A DNA stretch of 64,000 nt from Marinomonas spartinae. GTDB taxonomy: Bacteria > Pseudomonadota > Gammaproteobacteria > Pseudomonadales > Marinomonadaceae. The DNA lies in NCBI RefSeq assembly GCF_016461715.1, contig NZ_JAEMUI010000011.1, positions 62,001 through 126,000 of the forward strand, read 5' to 3'. Made by a program: the position numbers and the translations under genes. How positions within the stretch are numbered: the first letter of the stretch is position 1; the number at the start of each line of letters is the position of its first letter. A model generated the notes under the pieces. The model searched no databases, was not told the origin of the DNA, and saw only the letters and a program-made list of their open reading frames with translations. Positions 8,623 through 17,712 of the stretch are shown one piece after another.

Positions 8623-9999
8623 ATGACAACACAAACACTAAAACCCACGTTAGGTACCATACATTTATGGGCCATCGCCGTTGGGCTCGTTATCTCTGGA
8701 GAGTATTTTGGTTGGAGCTATGGTTGGGGAGTCGCCGGTACATTAGGTTTTTTGATCTCCGCCGTTGTTGTTGCCATTATGTACACGTGTTTTATCTTCA
8801 GCTTTACCGAATTAACCACTGCCATTCCCCATGCGGGTGGACCGTTTGCCTATAGTCGACGGGCATTTGGCGAAAAAGGTGGTTTGATAGCGGGGCTTGC
8901 CACCTTAATCGAATTTGTCTTTGCACCACCCGCCATCGCGCTGGCCATTGGCGCTTATTTAAGTGTTCAATTCCCTGAATTAGACCCGAAAACAGCGGCC
9001 GTTGGAGCCTATATTATTTTTATGGGGCTAAATATTCTGGGGGTTAAAATTGCCGCCACCTTTGAGCTGATTGTCACCGTATTGGCGGTCATCGAGCTGC
9101 TTGTTTTCATGGGCGTCGTCGCCCCAGGTTTTAGCTTCAGCAACTTTGTTATTAATGGCTGGGCCGGCTCTAACACCTTCTCCTTGGGATCCATGTCTGG
9201 CATTTTTGCAGCCATTCCTTTTGCTATCTGGTTTTTCTTAGCGATAGAAGGGGCTGCCATGGCTGCCGAAGAAGCGAAAGACCCCAAACGTACCATTCCA
9301 AAAGCCTACGTTAGTGGCATTCTGACCTTGGTCTTCTTGGCCATGGGCGTGATGATTATGGCTGGCGGCGCGGGTGATTGGAAAGCACTTTCCAGCATCA
9401 ACGATCCACTTCCACAGGCCATGAAAATGGTTGTCGGTGAACATTCTGGCTGGTTACATATGTTGGTCTGGATTGGCTTGTTTGGCCTTGTCGCCTCATT
9501 CCACGGCATTATCCTGGGTTATTCTCGTCAAGGTTTTGCGTTAGCTCGCGCCGGTTATTTACCTGCGAGTCTAGCTAAATTGTCGCGTTTTCAAACACCA
9601 CACCGTGCCATTATCGCCGGCGGAATCATTGGTATTGCCGCCATTTACAGTGATGGCATTATCAATCTACAAGGTATGAGTTTAACCGCAGCCATGATTA
9701 CCATGGCGGTATTTGGCGCTATCGTGATGTACATCATCAGCATGTTAAGCCTGTTCAAGCTGCGTAAAACAGAACCTAATCTAGAGCGTGCTTTCAGTGC
9801 CCCAGGGTACCCTATCGTACCAGCAATTGCGTTGACCCTAGCTGTCGTCTGCTTGATTGCGATGGTATGGTTTAACCTTGTTATTGCACTGATTTTCTTA
9901 GGCTTTATGGTCATCGGTTTTATTTATTTCTCTCTTACCAAACACCAACGTGACAACGCACAGGGTGATGTCATGTTAAGTGGTTCCAACTCGATCTAA
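8623..9999 (+). CDS. eat: Ethanolamine permease (APC superfamily)
   Basis: This 458-aa inner-membrane protein has about 12 hydrophobic segments. It opens TLKPTLGTIHLWAIAVGLVI followed by SGEYFGWSYGWG, the typical start of the ethanolamine permease branch of the APC family. It would bring ethanolamine into the cell for EutBC, encoded next. GAGAGG lies 5 nt before the ATG. A hairpin at 10030-10055 separates it from eutB, so eutBC may be read through at lower level or have its own promoter. The AraC regulator is divergent. The substrate call rests on both sequence type and context. Confidence 0.9.
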   Translation: MTTQTLKPTLGTIHLWAIAVGLVISGEYFGWSYGWGVAGTLGFLISAVVVAIMYTCFIFSFTELTTAIPHAGGPFAYSRRAFGEKGGLIAGLATLIEFVFAPPAIALAIGAYLSVQFPELDPKTAAVGAYIIFMGLNILGVKIAATFELIVTVLAVIELLVFMGVVAPGFSFSNFVINGWAGSNTFSLGSMSGIFAAIPFAIWFFLAIEGAAMAAEEAKDPKRTIPKAYVSGILTLVFLAMGVMIMAGGAGDWKALSSINDPLPQAMKMVVGEHSGWLHMLVWIGLFGLVASFHGIILGYSRQGFALARAGYLPASLAKLSRFQTPHRAIIAGGIIGIAAIYSDGIINLQGMSLTAAMITMAVFGAIVMYIISMLSLFKLRKTEPNLERAFSAPGYPIVPAIALTLAVVCLIAMVWFNLVIALIFLGFMVIGFIYFSLTKHQRDNAQGDVMLSGSNSI

Positions 10000-10029
10000 A
10001 CTGGCGACTACTTTGCATATCAGCATAGA

Positions 10030-10059
10030 GGTGGTACGTTCAACAACGTACTACCTTTT
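10030..10059 (+). terminator. Terminator-like hairpin between eat and eutB
   Basis: GGTGGTACGTT (10030-10040) pairs with AACGTACTACC (10045-10055) with one G-U pair and a CAAC loop, then TTTT. It looks like a rho-independent terminator or attenuator within the ethanolamine cluster. Confidence 0.7.
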
Positions 10060-10120
10060 ATGCATTAACAGGTCACCGTTTTATACTTAACGTCGAAATA
10101 ATAAGAGGCGTAACTGACTG

Positions 10121-11539
10121 ATGAACCATTCAGACTCCAAGTTTTCCTTTCGCTATACCCTTGGTGAACGCACCTTTGGCTTTGTTGACCTTGCTGATTT
10201 AATGGCCAAAGCCACCCCCGCTCGCTCGGGAGATCGGCTAGCAGGGGTCGCCGCACAAAGCGCAGAAGAACGCGCTGTCGCGCAGATGACATTAGCCGAT
10301 GTGCCACTTAAGCTTTTCCTTGAAGAACTTTTAGTTCCCTATGAAGTCGATGAAATTACTCGGTTAATCATTGATGATCATGACAAACAGGCCTTTTTCC
10401 CTATATCTCACCTGACGGTCGGTGGTTTTCGGGATTGGCTATTAAGTGATTTGGCCACTAGCGAGATGCTCACGCAAATTCGCCCTGGTGTCACACCAGA
10501 AATGGCAGCAGCGGTCAGTAAAATTATGCGTAACCAAGACCTCATTATCGTGGCGAAAAAATGTCATGTAAAAACAGCATTTCGTAACACCATTGGCTTA
10601 CCGGGTCATTTATCTACCCGCTTACAACCTAACCATCCGACGGACGATTTAACCGGTATCGCGGCGAGCATGCTGGATGGTCTGTTATATGCTAACGGAG
10701 ATGCCGTCATCGGCATTAATCCCGCGACAGACAATGTGCAACAAGCAACGCGCTTAATCAAAATGATGGACGACGTCATCCAGCATTATGAGATCCCCAC
10801 CCAATCCTGCGTGTTAACCCATGTTACCAATACCCTCGAATGTATCGAGCAAGGTGCCCCTGTGGACTTGGTGTTCCAATCTATTGGTGGTACACAAGCG
10901 ACGAATGACAGTTTTGGGTTTAACCTTGCCAATTTAGCTGAAGCACAGGCAGCCGCCTTATCACTCAAGCGGGGCACCGTCGGCAACAACGTTATGTATT
11001 TTGAAACAGGACAGGGCAGCGCGTTATCGGCCAACGCCAATCATGGTTTGGATCAACAGACCTGTGAGGCACGAGCCTATGCTGTGGCACGTAAATTCAG
11101 TCCGCTACTGGTTAACACGGTTGTCGGTTTTATCGGTCCTGAATATTTATACGATGGCAAAGAAATTACCCGAGCTGGGCTCGAAGACCACTTCTGTGGC
11201 AAGCTACTTGGCTTACCTATGGGATGTGATGTGTGTTATACCAACCATGCTCAAGCCGATCAAAACGACATGGACAACTTACTAACGTTGCTCGGCGTCG
11301 CTGGCTGTACTTTCGTGATGGGGATTCCTGGTTCAGACGACATCATGCTCAACTACCAGACAACTTCCTTCCACGACGCCCTATATGCTCGAAGAGCACT
11401 GGGGCTAAAACCCGCCCCCGAGTTCGATGCTTGGCTCGCCAAGATGGGGATTTTTAAGAACAACGAACAGTTTGTTTTAAATCAGCAATTACCCGATGCT
11501 TTTTATAAGCCCTTAAACCGTCTGATTGGAGGCCAATAA
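10121..11539 (+). CDS. eutB: Ethanolamine ammonia-lyase large subunit
   Basis: This 472-aa subunit, with EutC, forms the adenosylcobalamin-dependent lyase that converts ethanolamine to acetaldehyde and ammonia. Length and conserved blocks fit EutB: RSGDRLAGVAA near residue 35, RPGVTPEMAAAVSKIMRNQD, the TIM-barrel region FQSIGGTQATNDSFGFNLA, and GLPMGCDVCYTNH near the C-terminus. AAGAGG is about 12 nt upstream of the ATG, a long spacing. The stop overlaps the eutC start by one base (TAATG), so the subunits are translated together. No eutA reactivase, acetaldehyde dehydrogenase or shell protein gene is in the window. Confidence 0.96.
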   Translation: MNHSDSKFSFRYTLGERTFGFVDLADLMAKATPARSGDRLAGVAAQSAEERAVAQMTLADVPLKLFLEELLVPYEVDEITRLIIDDHDKQAFFPISHLTVGGFRDWLLSDLATSEMLTQIRPGVTPEMAAAVSKIMRNQDLIIVAKKCHVKTAFRNTIGLPGHLSTRLQPNHPTDDLTGIAASMLDGLLYANGDAVIGINPATDNVQQATRLIKMMDDVIQHYEIPTQSCVLTHVTNTLECIEQGAPVDLVFQSIGGTQATNDSFGFNLANLAEAQAAALSLKRGTVGNNVMYFETGQGSALSANANHGLDQQTCEARAYAVARKFSPLLVNTVVGFIGPEYLYDGKEITRAGLEDHFCGKLLGLPMGCDVCYTNHAQADQNDMDNLLTLLGVAGCTFVMGIPGSDDIMLNYQTTSFHDALYARRALGLKPAPEFDAWLAKMGIFKNNEQFVLNQQLPDAFYKPLNRLIGGQ

Positions 11540-12420
11540 TGGGCACAGACGATGCGAAAAACCTAATGGATTCAACGCCGTCTTCCGAGCCACCATCAAG
11601 CGAAGCGGTGACAGAGAATATATGGCACAAACTCAATGCCTTTACGGATGCTCGTGTGGGTCTGGGACGTTCCGGTATTAGCGTACCGACAAAGCATTTA
11701 TTAGCCTTTCAATTGGCTCATGCCCAGGCAATTGACGCGGTGCATACCCATTTGGATAGCAAAGGACTCGCGACTCAACTTATGGCACAGGATTGGGCTC
11801 CTCAGTCTGCGCCTTTGTTTTTACACAGCCGAGCAGCGGATCGTGCGATTTACTTGCAGCGACCTGATTATGGACGACGACTGGATGATGAATCCGCCCG
11901 ACTTTTAGATGAACACCAAGCCAGTTATCCACAAGGGTATGATCTAGTGATTGCCGTTGTGGATGGACTATCTTCTCTCGCCATTGAACAAAATACCCAG
12001 CCCTTTCTCAATGCCTTGTTTTCCATATTAGGCAATCAGTCGCCTTCTTGGACGATCGCTCCTTTATGCCTAGTAGAACAAGGCCGCGTCGCCATTGGCG
12101 ATGATATTTGTGAGCGCCTTAACGCTAAATGCGTGTTGGTGCTCATTGGTGAACGCCCTGGATTAAGCTCACCAGACAGTTTAGGCTTGTATCTTACTTG
12201 GGGGGGTAAAGTCGGCTATACCGATGCGTATCGCAATTGCATCTCAAACATTCGCCCTGCTGGACTGAATTATCAGGAAGCCGCTCGCAAGGCATTTTAT
12301 TTATTAAAAGAAGCCAAACAATTGAAGCTATCTGGCGTGAAACTTAAAGATCGCTCGGATGACGACCTTGTCATTGATACAGGCCACTCCACACGTAACT
12401 TCCTAACGGCTTCGGACTGA
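11539..12420 (+). CDS. eutC: Ethanolamine ammonia-lyase small subunit
   Basis: This 293-aa small subunit of the cobalamin-dependent ethanolamine ammonia-lyase supplies part of the B12 site. Family features are DARVGLGRSGISVPTKHLL (~35-53), FLHSRAADRAIYLQRPDYGR, DLVIAVVDGLSSLAIEQ, and the C-terminal YTDAYRNCISNIRP. The first ~30 residues are polar and poorly conserved, as is usual. It starts within the eutB stop codon. No terminator follows within the 131 bp before the HTH gene. Confidence 0.96.
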   Translation: MGTDDAKNLMDSTPSSEPPSSEAVTENIWHKLNAFTDARVGLGRSGISVPTKHLLAFQLAHAQAIDAVHTHLDSKGLATQLMAQDWAPQSAPLFLHSRAADRAIYLQRPDYGRRLDDESARLLDEHQASYPQGYDLVIAVVDGLSSLAIEQNTQPFLNALFSILGNQSPSWTIAPLCLVEQGRVAIGDDICERLNAKCVLVLIGERPGLSSPDSLGLYLTWGGKVGYTDAYRNCISNIRPAGLNYQEAARKAFYLLKEAKQLKLSGVKLKDRSDDDLVIDTGHSTRNFLTASD

Positions 12421-12551
12421 TGATTTTAGACAAGCAGCATGGCAAAGCCTGTATAAATAATCATTTTGAAACACATACGTAACATTAATGTACTATGCTC
12501 TAAATTAGAGTGCAATACATGTCATCATTAGCGAACTTATGAGGTAGTAGC

Positions 12552-13205
12552 ATGAAAATGAAAGGCCAAATCGATAGTGTTTACCCGCCAGCGAAAGAGT
12601 CAAAAAAGAAGGGCAAAAAAGCGTCTAAAAAAACCGCCCAAGACAAACAAAAGGGTAAAACTAAGAGTAAGAAAAAAAAATCGGCCGACATCGTTACTCC
12701 CACTACAGTTTTAGAACAGGTTGAATCGGTCATTGCGCCTGTAAAAGAAGCCACACAGGCCGTGAAAGAAACCCTCGAAGAAACCATTCAAGCCCTAGAA
12801 AAAAGCCATACTCCAGTCACTGATGACACCCCAGCCGTGCTGGATGAAACCGACGACGGCAAGACAAAAAATCCCATTGCACGAGCCTCTAAGAATTCAC
12901 AACCTCTTGTTGACGATGACAAACAAAAGACCATGCAGCGAATCATCAAACAATTGATTCTGGGTGATATTAGTCAAGGAGAAGCGCTGAAAATATTACG
13001 CATTCAAGTGCTCGGTTTAAAACAAGAAGACTTCGCTAATCTCGTTGGCGTTTCCCGCAAAACCCTTTCTGAAAACGAAAACGATAAAGGTAATTACACT
13101 GCGGACATAGTGAACAAACTGTTCCAACCCTTCGACTTAAAAGTTGGACTCTTGCCCAACTCCGTCAAGACCTTAGAAAGATTACTGGTTTCCAAAAATA
13201 GTTAG
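12552..13205 (+). CDS. HTH (XRE-like) protein with Lys-rich, histone-H1-like N-terminus
   Basis: This 217-aa protein has three parts. Residues ~13-47 are about half lysine (runs such as KESKKKGKKASKK), like the tail of histone H1. Residues ~50-125 are polar and acidic with possible coiled coil. Residues ~128-205 hold a helix-turn-helix of XRE type (LKQEDFANLVGVSRKTLSEN). The tail probably binds DNA non-specifically and the HTH specifically; the targets are unknown. GAGG is 7 nt before the ATG. It is convergent with phhB, with only 34 bp between. I do not recognise the full-length architecture as a named family. Confidence 0.75.
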   Translation: MKMKGQIDSVYPPAKESKKKGKKASKKTAQDKQKGKTKSKKKKSADIVTPTTVLEQVESVIAPVKEATQAVKETLEETIQALEKSHTPVTDDTPAVLDETDDGKTKNPIARASKNSQPLVDDDKQKTMQRIIKQLILGDISQGEALKILRIQVLGLKQEDFANLVGVSRKTLSENENDKGNYTADIVNKLFQPFDLKVGLLPNSVKTLERLLVSKNS

Positions 13206-13239
13206 CTTATCCTATGACAAGGATGTCGTCTGAACTACT

Positions 13240-13554
13240 TTACCTTGTAAAGAAAGACGCGTTGTCTTCCATTTTACTTGCCAGATCAAAATCCTTCTCA
13301 GAAAGCCCGCCCACATCATGAGTTGTCAGTTGTATTTTGACGGTGTTGTAGACATTAAACCACTCAGGATGATGATCTTTCTTTTCCGCATAAATCGCGC
13401 ACAGGGTCATAAAGCCAAAGGCTTGCTGAAAGTCTTTAAATTTGAAGGTTTTACTGAGCTTGTCGTCTTCCAATGTCCATTTAGAATCGGATTTTTCATT
13501 AAGAGAATGTAGGGCTTGTTGAACGTCGTTGTCATTGAGCTTTTGTACTGTCAT
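13240..13554 (-). CDS. phhB: Pterin-4a-carbinolamine dehydratase
   Basis: This 104-aa enzyme dehydrates 4a-hydroxytetrahydrobiopterin and so recycles the pterin cofactor of aromatic amino-acid hydroxylases; it may also act as a side-function regulator. The family signature [19 protein letters not shown] with H-H-P (~60-62) and [15 protein letters not shown] at the C-terminus are intact. GGAGG lies directly upstream of the ATG. No phenylalanine hydroxylase gene is adjacent, so the partner must lie elsewhere. Confidence 0.93.
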   Translation of the reverse strand: MTVQKLNDNDVQQALHSLNEKSDSKWTLEDDKLSKTFKFKDFQQAFGFMTLCAIYAEKKDHHPEWFNVYNTVKIQLTTHDVGGLSEKDFDLASKMEDNASFFTR

Positions 13555-13671
13555 AACGCCTCCGTTGAAGAATTTTTTAAATTGCTGTCATTAAGCTTTC
13601 ATCTTGCCCATTTAGCTTAACCTTTTCACAGTAACGCGACTCTCGCTCGATGTCCAAGGAAGCCACTTATA

Positions 13672-15738
13672 ATGAAAACACCCTTTACACTCTCCCCTAT
13701 TAAAAGCTCGTTATGGTTAACACTTTTCATCAGCTCCGTCACCCAGGCAAACTCGACAATACCAACACCATTACCGCCTATCGGGTTGGGCTTTGAACAA
13801 ACGGTTCCAGTTCCTCAAGTAGATTACCCTTTGCCCGTGATTCAAAATGGTGCGAACAACAGTAAAGGGAATTTGAAATACAATATTGAGCAAAACCCCA
13901 TCGCAACGCTACTAATCGGCATGAATCAAATTTGGACGAATGGGCTGAAGGGGTGGCAAAACGACGCCAACAGCAATGGACCAAGCAGTTTTGCCAACCA
14001 AGCCATTGTGAATCCAAAAATCTGGCAAGAAAACATTGCTTATGTGATCAAGGTCACCCAGCAGCGCACAGAGAAACAAGCCATTGCCGCCTATTTGGAT
14101 GATCAGCGCAGCAAAAACTACAGTGTGATTGACGGCTATGGCCCTCTGACACAAGCCTATGTAACGGCTTCTGGCGCCTACACAGACATTGATCAGCCGA
14201 CCGTCAAAGACATTGTTAGCAACGCCCATTACTATGCCAAGAATAATGATGACATCAAGTTTGCCGGAAAACGAAACGCGCCATTAGGTAGTGTGTATCA
14301 ACTGGTTTACGATTTTCGCGAGGTAGCCCCAGCTTCCACGAGTGCCTCAAAGTATATTTATTCAACCCCTCGTCCATGGCGTATGAACAAAACTGGCGGA
14401 ATACATTATCTAGGCACCGCGCCTTATTCTTGTGTACAGCAAAATGGTACCGTGCATTCGGACTGGCTGATTGATCAATACCAATCCGATGTAAAAGTCG
14501 TGCCTGGCCTGATGTGCTCACGTCGTCATCATGAGAGCAGCGTTGTTGCCAATAACCAGGAAAACCGCCGTAAAGATGGCGCCTATCCAAGTGGACACAC
14601 CAATGCTGGTTACTTAGCGGCCATGGCCTATGCTTACGCCTTGCCACAGCGTTATTCAGAGATGCTTACTCGGGCGTCGCAATTAGGCGAGAGCCGCATT
14701 CAAGCGGGTATGCATTCCCCCGTAGATGTGATCGGTGGCCGTATTCACGCCTTAGCCGTAGCAACTTACGCGTTATCTCAAAGGCACATTCAGGCGGATG
14801 CACAAAGAGCCTATAACGACTCGCAATCCTACTTTGGTCAACAAGCTTACGCGGCCAGACAATTCTTGTATTATTTCGCTCACAACAAAGTGTTGCACCC
14901 GCAAGGTTTAATACTTGGCGATAAGGTCAATACCCATGTATTTGATAACAATAAGTTTGCCAATCACGAAGCGATGAAAGCCCTTTATCGATCACGACTG
15001 ACCTATGGTTTTAGTCAGACAGGAAAGTTACACCAAGGGCCCGTTGTACCAGCAGGGGCTGAACTCTTACTAGCCACCAGACAGCCTTACTTAAGCCCAG
15101 CACAACGCCGTGCGGTTCTGGCAACCACAGAAGTGCCCTCTGGCTATCCTATTCTGGATCAATCAAATGGTTGGGGCCGTTTAGATTTAGTCACCGCCGC
15201 TGATGGATATGGTGCCTTTAATGGAGATGTTACGGTCAATATGGACGCCAATAAAGGCGCCTTTAATGCTCACGATTGGTGGCGTAATCCTATTTCGGGC
15301 AAGGGAAAACTAACGAAGAAAGGCTGCGGCATTCTTACTTTAACGGGCAACAATCAGTATCATGGTGGCACGATTATCGACAATGGTGTATTGGAAGCCG
15401 CCTCAGTCCATGCATTGGGTAAAGGCGACCTCTATTTGAAAAATGGCATCTTGGATGTGACATCAAAAGGTGCATTAAAGGTCGCGAACTACACTCAGTT
15501 GAATGGGGCCACTAAAATCGACATGGATAAAGACGCCAGCCAAATTCAAGCTTCAGGAAACGTGGTTATCATTGGCGGTACATTGGCCTTAGATTTGTCG
15601 CATTTTCATCCTCAAGCAGGCAAAGGCTACGTGCTAATTGAGGGACGCCAGTTACAAGGTCAATTTGAAACCATTTCTTCCCCTCTACCAGTTCGTCTGC
15701 AATATACTGACAATAAGCTCATCGCGACCTTTCAATAA
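13672..15738 (+). CDS. Secreted PAP2-type acid phosphatase with autotransporter-like beta repeats
   Basis: This 688-aa exported protein has a signal peptide cut near TQA-NS (~28). The catalytic PAP2 motifs of class A acid phosphatases are present: KYIYSTPRP (K-x6-RP, ~233-241), YPSGHTNAG (~308-316) and SRIQAGMHSPVDV (SR-x5-H-x3-D, ~344-356). From about residue 555 there is a beta-helix segment with autotransporter-associated repeat features (GCGILTLTGNNQYHGGT, then GTLALDLSHF). No C-terminal beta-barrel is present, so it is not a complete autotransporter; it is probably periplasmic or released. It would hydrolyse phosphomonoesters outside the cytoplasm. AAGGA lies 11 nt upstream of the ATG. 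Confidence 0.85.
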   Translation: MKTPFTLSPIKSSLWLTLFISSVTQANSTIPTPLPPIGLGFEQTVPVPQVDYPLPVIQNGANNSKGNLKYNIEQNPIATLLIGMNQIWTNGLKGWQNDANSNGPSSFANQAIVNPKIWQENIAYVIKVTQQRTEKQAIAAYLDDQRSKNYSVIDGYGPLTQAYVTASGAYTDIDQPTVKDIVSNAHYYAKNNDDIKFAGKRNAPLGSVYQLVYDFREVAPASTSASKYIYSTPRPWRMNKTGGIHYLGTAPYSCVQQNGTVHSDWLIDQYQSDVKVVPGLMCSRRHHESSVVANNQENRRKDGAYPSGHTNAGYLAAMAYAYALPQRYSEMLTRASQLGESRIQAGMHSPVDVIGGRIHALAVATYALSQRHIQADAQRAYNDSQSYFGQQAYAARQFLYYFAHNKVLHPQGLILGDKVNTHVFDNNKFANHEAMKALYRSRLTYGFSQTGKLHQGPVVPAGAELLLATRQPYLSPAQRRAVLATTEVPSGYPILDQSNGWGRLDLVTAADGYGAFNGDVTVNMDANKGAFNAHDWWRNPISGKGKLTKKGCGILTLTGNNQYHGGTIIDNGVLEAASVHALGKGDLYLKNGILDVTSKGALKVANYTQLNGATKIDMDKDASQIQASGNVVIIGGTLALDLSHFHPQAGKGYVLIEGRQLQGQFETISSPLPVRLQYTDNKLIATFQ

Positions 15739-15759
15739 ATCTGCTTTTCCCCGCGAACC

Positions 15760-15795
15760 AAGCAATAGCCCAACAAATAGATAGGGCTATTGCTT
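15760..15795 (+). terminator. Hairpin after the phosphatase gene
   Basis: AAGCAATAGCCC (15760-15771) pairs perfectly with GGGCTATTGCTT (15784-15795) around a 12-nt loop. There is no T run, but the position 22 nt after the stop fits a terminator. Confidence 0.55.
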
Positions 15796-15818
15796 ATGCC
15801 AAATCATGCATAAAGTGT

Positions 15819-15957
15819 GAGACCTTTGCACGATTACTGTGCTTGCCAATACTTTGTTAAAAACAGACTCAAAATGCTCATTTATAGCGATAAAATCCGC
15901 TTTCTCGTCTGTTTTTGCCGCGTCTTGGCGTCACTCGTGACATCGTGAAAAGGTCTC
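15819..15957. mobile_element. 139-bp MITE with terminal inverted repeats and 5-bp target duplication
   Basis: The left end GAGACCTTTGCACGAT (15819-15834) and the inverted right end GAGACCTTTTCACGAT (15942-15957) agree at 15 of 16 positions. The element is flanked by the direct repeat AGTGT (15814-15818 and 15958-15962), consistent with a 5-bp target duplication. Inside is a second inverted repeat, AAAAACAGAC (15859-15868) and GTCTGTTTTT (15907-15916). It encodes no protein, so it must be moved by a transposase encoded elsewhere. Similar ends occur at 351 and 5254. The parent IS family is not assigned. Confidence 0.8.
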
Positions 15958-15983
15958 AGTGTACTAAATATTTACACTTTAAA

Positions 15984-15998
15984 TGAAAATGATTTGCA
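15984..15998. promoter_or_regulatory. Fur-like box before fhuC
   Basis: TGAAAAT-G-ATTTGCA matches the 7-1-7 Fur pattern TGATAAT-n-ATTATCA at 11 of 14 arm positions. It lies 72-86 bp before the fhuC start, just right of the MITE, with an A/T-rich promoter region following. Confidence 0.65.
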
Positions 15999-16069
15999 TT
16001 AACGTCATTATTATATAAAAATATTGCCCTCAGACATCGACACCACATGTAATGCAGAGAGTGAATGGA

Positions 16070-16834
16070 ATGATAGAGTCGAAAGCATTAGGATTTGACG
16101 TGAATGGCCGCGCCTTATTGGCCGACTTTTCCATGGCCTTTGAGCCTGGAAAAATTTACGCCTTGGTCGGTCATAATGGATCAGGAAAATCCACTCTTCT
16201 TAAGCTGCTCGCCCAACAACAAACAGCAACCCGTGGTCATATTCTGCTAAATGGTCAAGCTATCGACTCTTGGTCCCATAAACAATTTGCCCAACAAGTG
16301 GCTTATCTTCCTCAGCAAACCCCAGCAACGGACAGCCTATCGGGCAGAGACCTAGTTGGGTTTGGTCGTTATCCTTGGCACGGTTTGCTGGGCCGTTTAA
16401 ATCGTCAGGATCAAACATACATCGACGAAGCCATGGCGCTAACCGATACCCTCTCTTATCAGGACCGTTTAGTTGACACCTTATCCGGTGGTGAGCGCCA
16501 ACGCCTTTGGCTCGCCATGTTACTGGCTCAGCGCACGCAATATTTGCTACTTGATGAACCGCTATCTGCTTTAGATATTGCCCATCAAGTAGACATGCTT
16601 AATCTGATCAAAAAGCTCAGTCGCGAGTTATCCCTTGGTGTGATTATTGTTATCCACGATATCAATATGGCAGCGCGCTTCTGCGATCATATCGTCGCAC
16701 TGCACAGTGGAAAGATGATTGCCTCAGGCTCTATTGAGAGCCTCTTTACACCACAAACCCTAGAAGACATCTACGGTATCAATATGCACATTACGGATCA
16801 CCCCGCAGGGTATCCGGTTGCCATGCCTTACTAG
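16070..16834 (+). CDS. fhuC: Ferric hydroxamate ABC importer, ATPase subunit
   Basis: This 254-aa cytoplasmic ATPase powers uptake of ferric siderophore through FhuB. Motifs seen are Walker A GHNGSGKST (~34-42), signature LSGGERQRLWLAML (~138-151), Walker B YLLLDEPLSALD and the H-loop VIHD. The ATG at 16070 is preferred to 16052 because GAGAG sits 8 nt upstream. It is first in an fhuC-fhuD-fhuB operon behind a Fur-like box. The spacing to fhuD is 14 nt. Family assignment to the FepC/FhuC class is firm; the hydroxamate specificity comes from the neighbouring fused FhuB and the siderophore genes. Confidence 0.9.
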   Translation: MIESKALGFDVNGRALLADFSMAFEPGKIYALVGHNGSGKSTLLKLLAQQQTATRGHILLNGQAIDSWSHKQFAQQVAYLPQQTPATDSLSGRDLVGFGRYPWHGLLGRLNRQDQTYIDEAMALTDTLSYQDRLVDTLSGGERQRLWLAMLLAQRTQYLLLDEPLSALDIAHQVDMLNLIKKLSRELSLGVIIVIHDINMAARFCDHIVALHSGKMIASGSIESLFTPQTLEDIYGINMHITDHPAGYPVAMPY

Positions 16835-16848
16835 CCAAGTAGGAAGTT

Positions 16849-17712
16849 ATGAAACGTACCTTTTCTTATTTGCTTCTGCTGTCTATCACGTTTACAACCC
16901 ACTTCGCCGTCGCACAAGAGCGTGAGATGAAAGTGGCCGCCATAGATTGGACGCAGATCGAAACCCTGCTTGCCTTAGGCGTTCACCCCATTGGCGCGGC
17001 CCAGATAGCCGATTACAACGCATGGGTAAAATCCCCGGCCATTCCCAGTCGTACCGTCGATCTTGGCTTGCGCACTCAACCCAATTTGGAACGATTGGCG
17101 GAGCTAAAACCAGAGCGTATTTTTATCTCTCCGATGTTTCAGTCTCTGACACCACAATTATCCCGTATTGCCCCCGTAACAAACATCGCCTTATATAAAA
17201 AAGGCGATGTTTCATGGCAAGCCTTCAAAACCTATACGCAAACCCTCGCGAAAGACACTCACCGAGAAGCGGCCGCTAACTCACTGATTCAATCGGCTCA
17301 GGCGACGTTGGCGACCCTTTCTAAACAGGTTCCCGCCCATACTCCACCCTTGTTGATGATGCAGTTTATGGACGCTCGTCATGTGCGAGTCTTTGGCACT
17401 AATAGCCTGTATGGCATTGCTGCTCAGCAAATCGGTTTACAAAGTGCGTGGCACCGACAGACCAATAAGTGGGGCTTTTCTCTGGTTGGCATTGACAAAC
17501 TGCTTGGCGTAAAAGGGCAAATTGTCGTCATCGAGCCATTACCAGCAGGTGTGGAAGCGAACCTACGACAGGATGCCTTTTGGCAATACTTGGTCAAACA
17601 AACAGGGCATCCGATGCTAAAAATCCCGCCCGTTTGGAGCTTTGGCGCCATCCCTTCCACGGTACGCTTTGCTCGTCTATTAACCACTGCTATTCATCAG
17701 GAGAGCAAATGA
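16849..17712 (+). CDS. fhuD: Ferric hydroxamate periplasmic binding protein
   Basis: This 287-aa exported protein has a signal peptide (cleavage near AVA-QE, residue ~22) and the two-lobed TroA/FhuD fold: [30 protein letters not shown] near the N-terminus is the FhuD opening. It would bind the ferric siderophore in the periplasm and pass it to FhuB. AGGAAG precedes the ATG. Its stop overlaps the fhuB start (ATGATG). Like E. coli FhuD it is short and has no lipobox. Confidence 0.88.
   Translation: MKRTFSYLLLLSITFTTHFAVAQEREMKVAAIDWTQIETLLALGVHPIGAAQIADYNAWVKSPAIPSRTVDLGLRTQPNLERLAELKPERIFISPMFQSLTPQLSRIAPVTNIALYKKGDVSWQAFKTYTQTLAKDTHREAAANSLIQSAQATLATLSKQVPAHTPPLLMMQFMDARHVRVFGTNSLYGIAAQQIGLQSAWHRQTNKWGFSLVGIDKLLGVKGQIVVIEPLPAGVEANLRQDAFWQYLVKQTGHPMLKIPPVWSFGAIPSTVRFARLLTTAIHQESK

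Noticed and set aside
17580..17708. Upstream extension of the fhuB frame inside fhuD
   Set aside because: It overlaps fhuD in another frame and has no ribosome site; the ATG at 17709 has AGGAGAG and fits the usual FhuB length.
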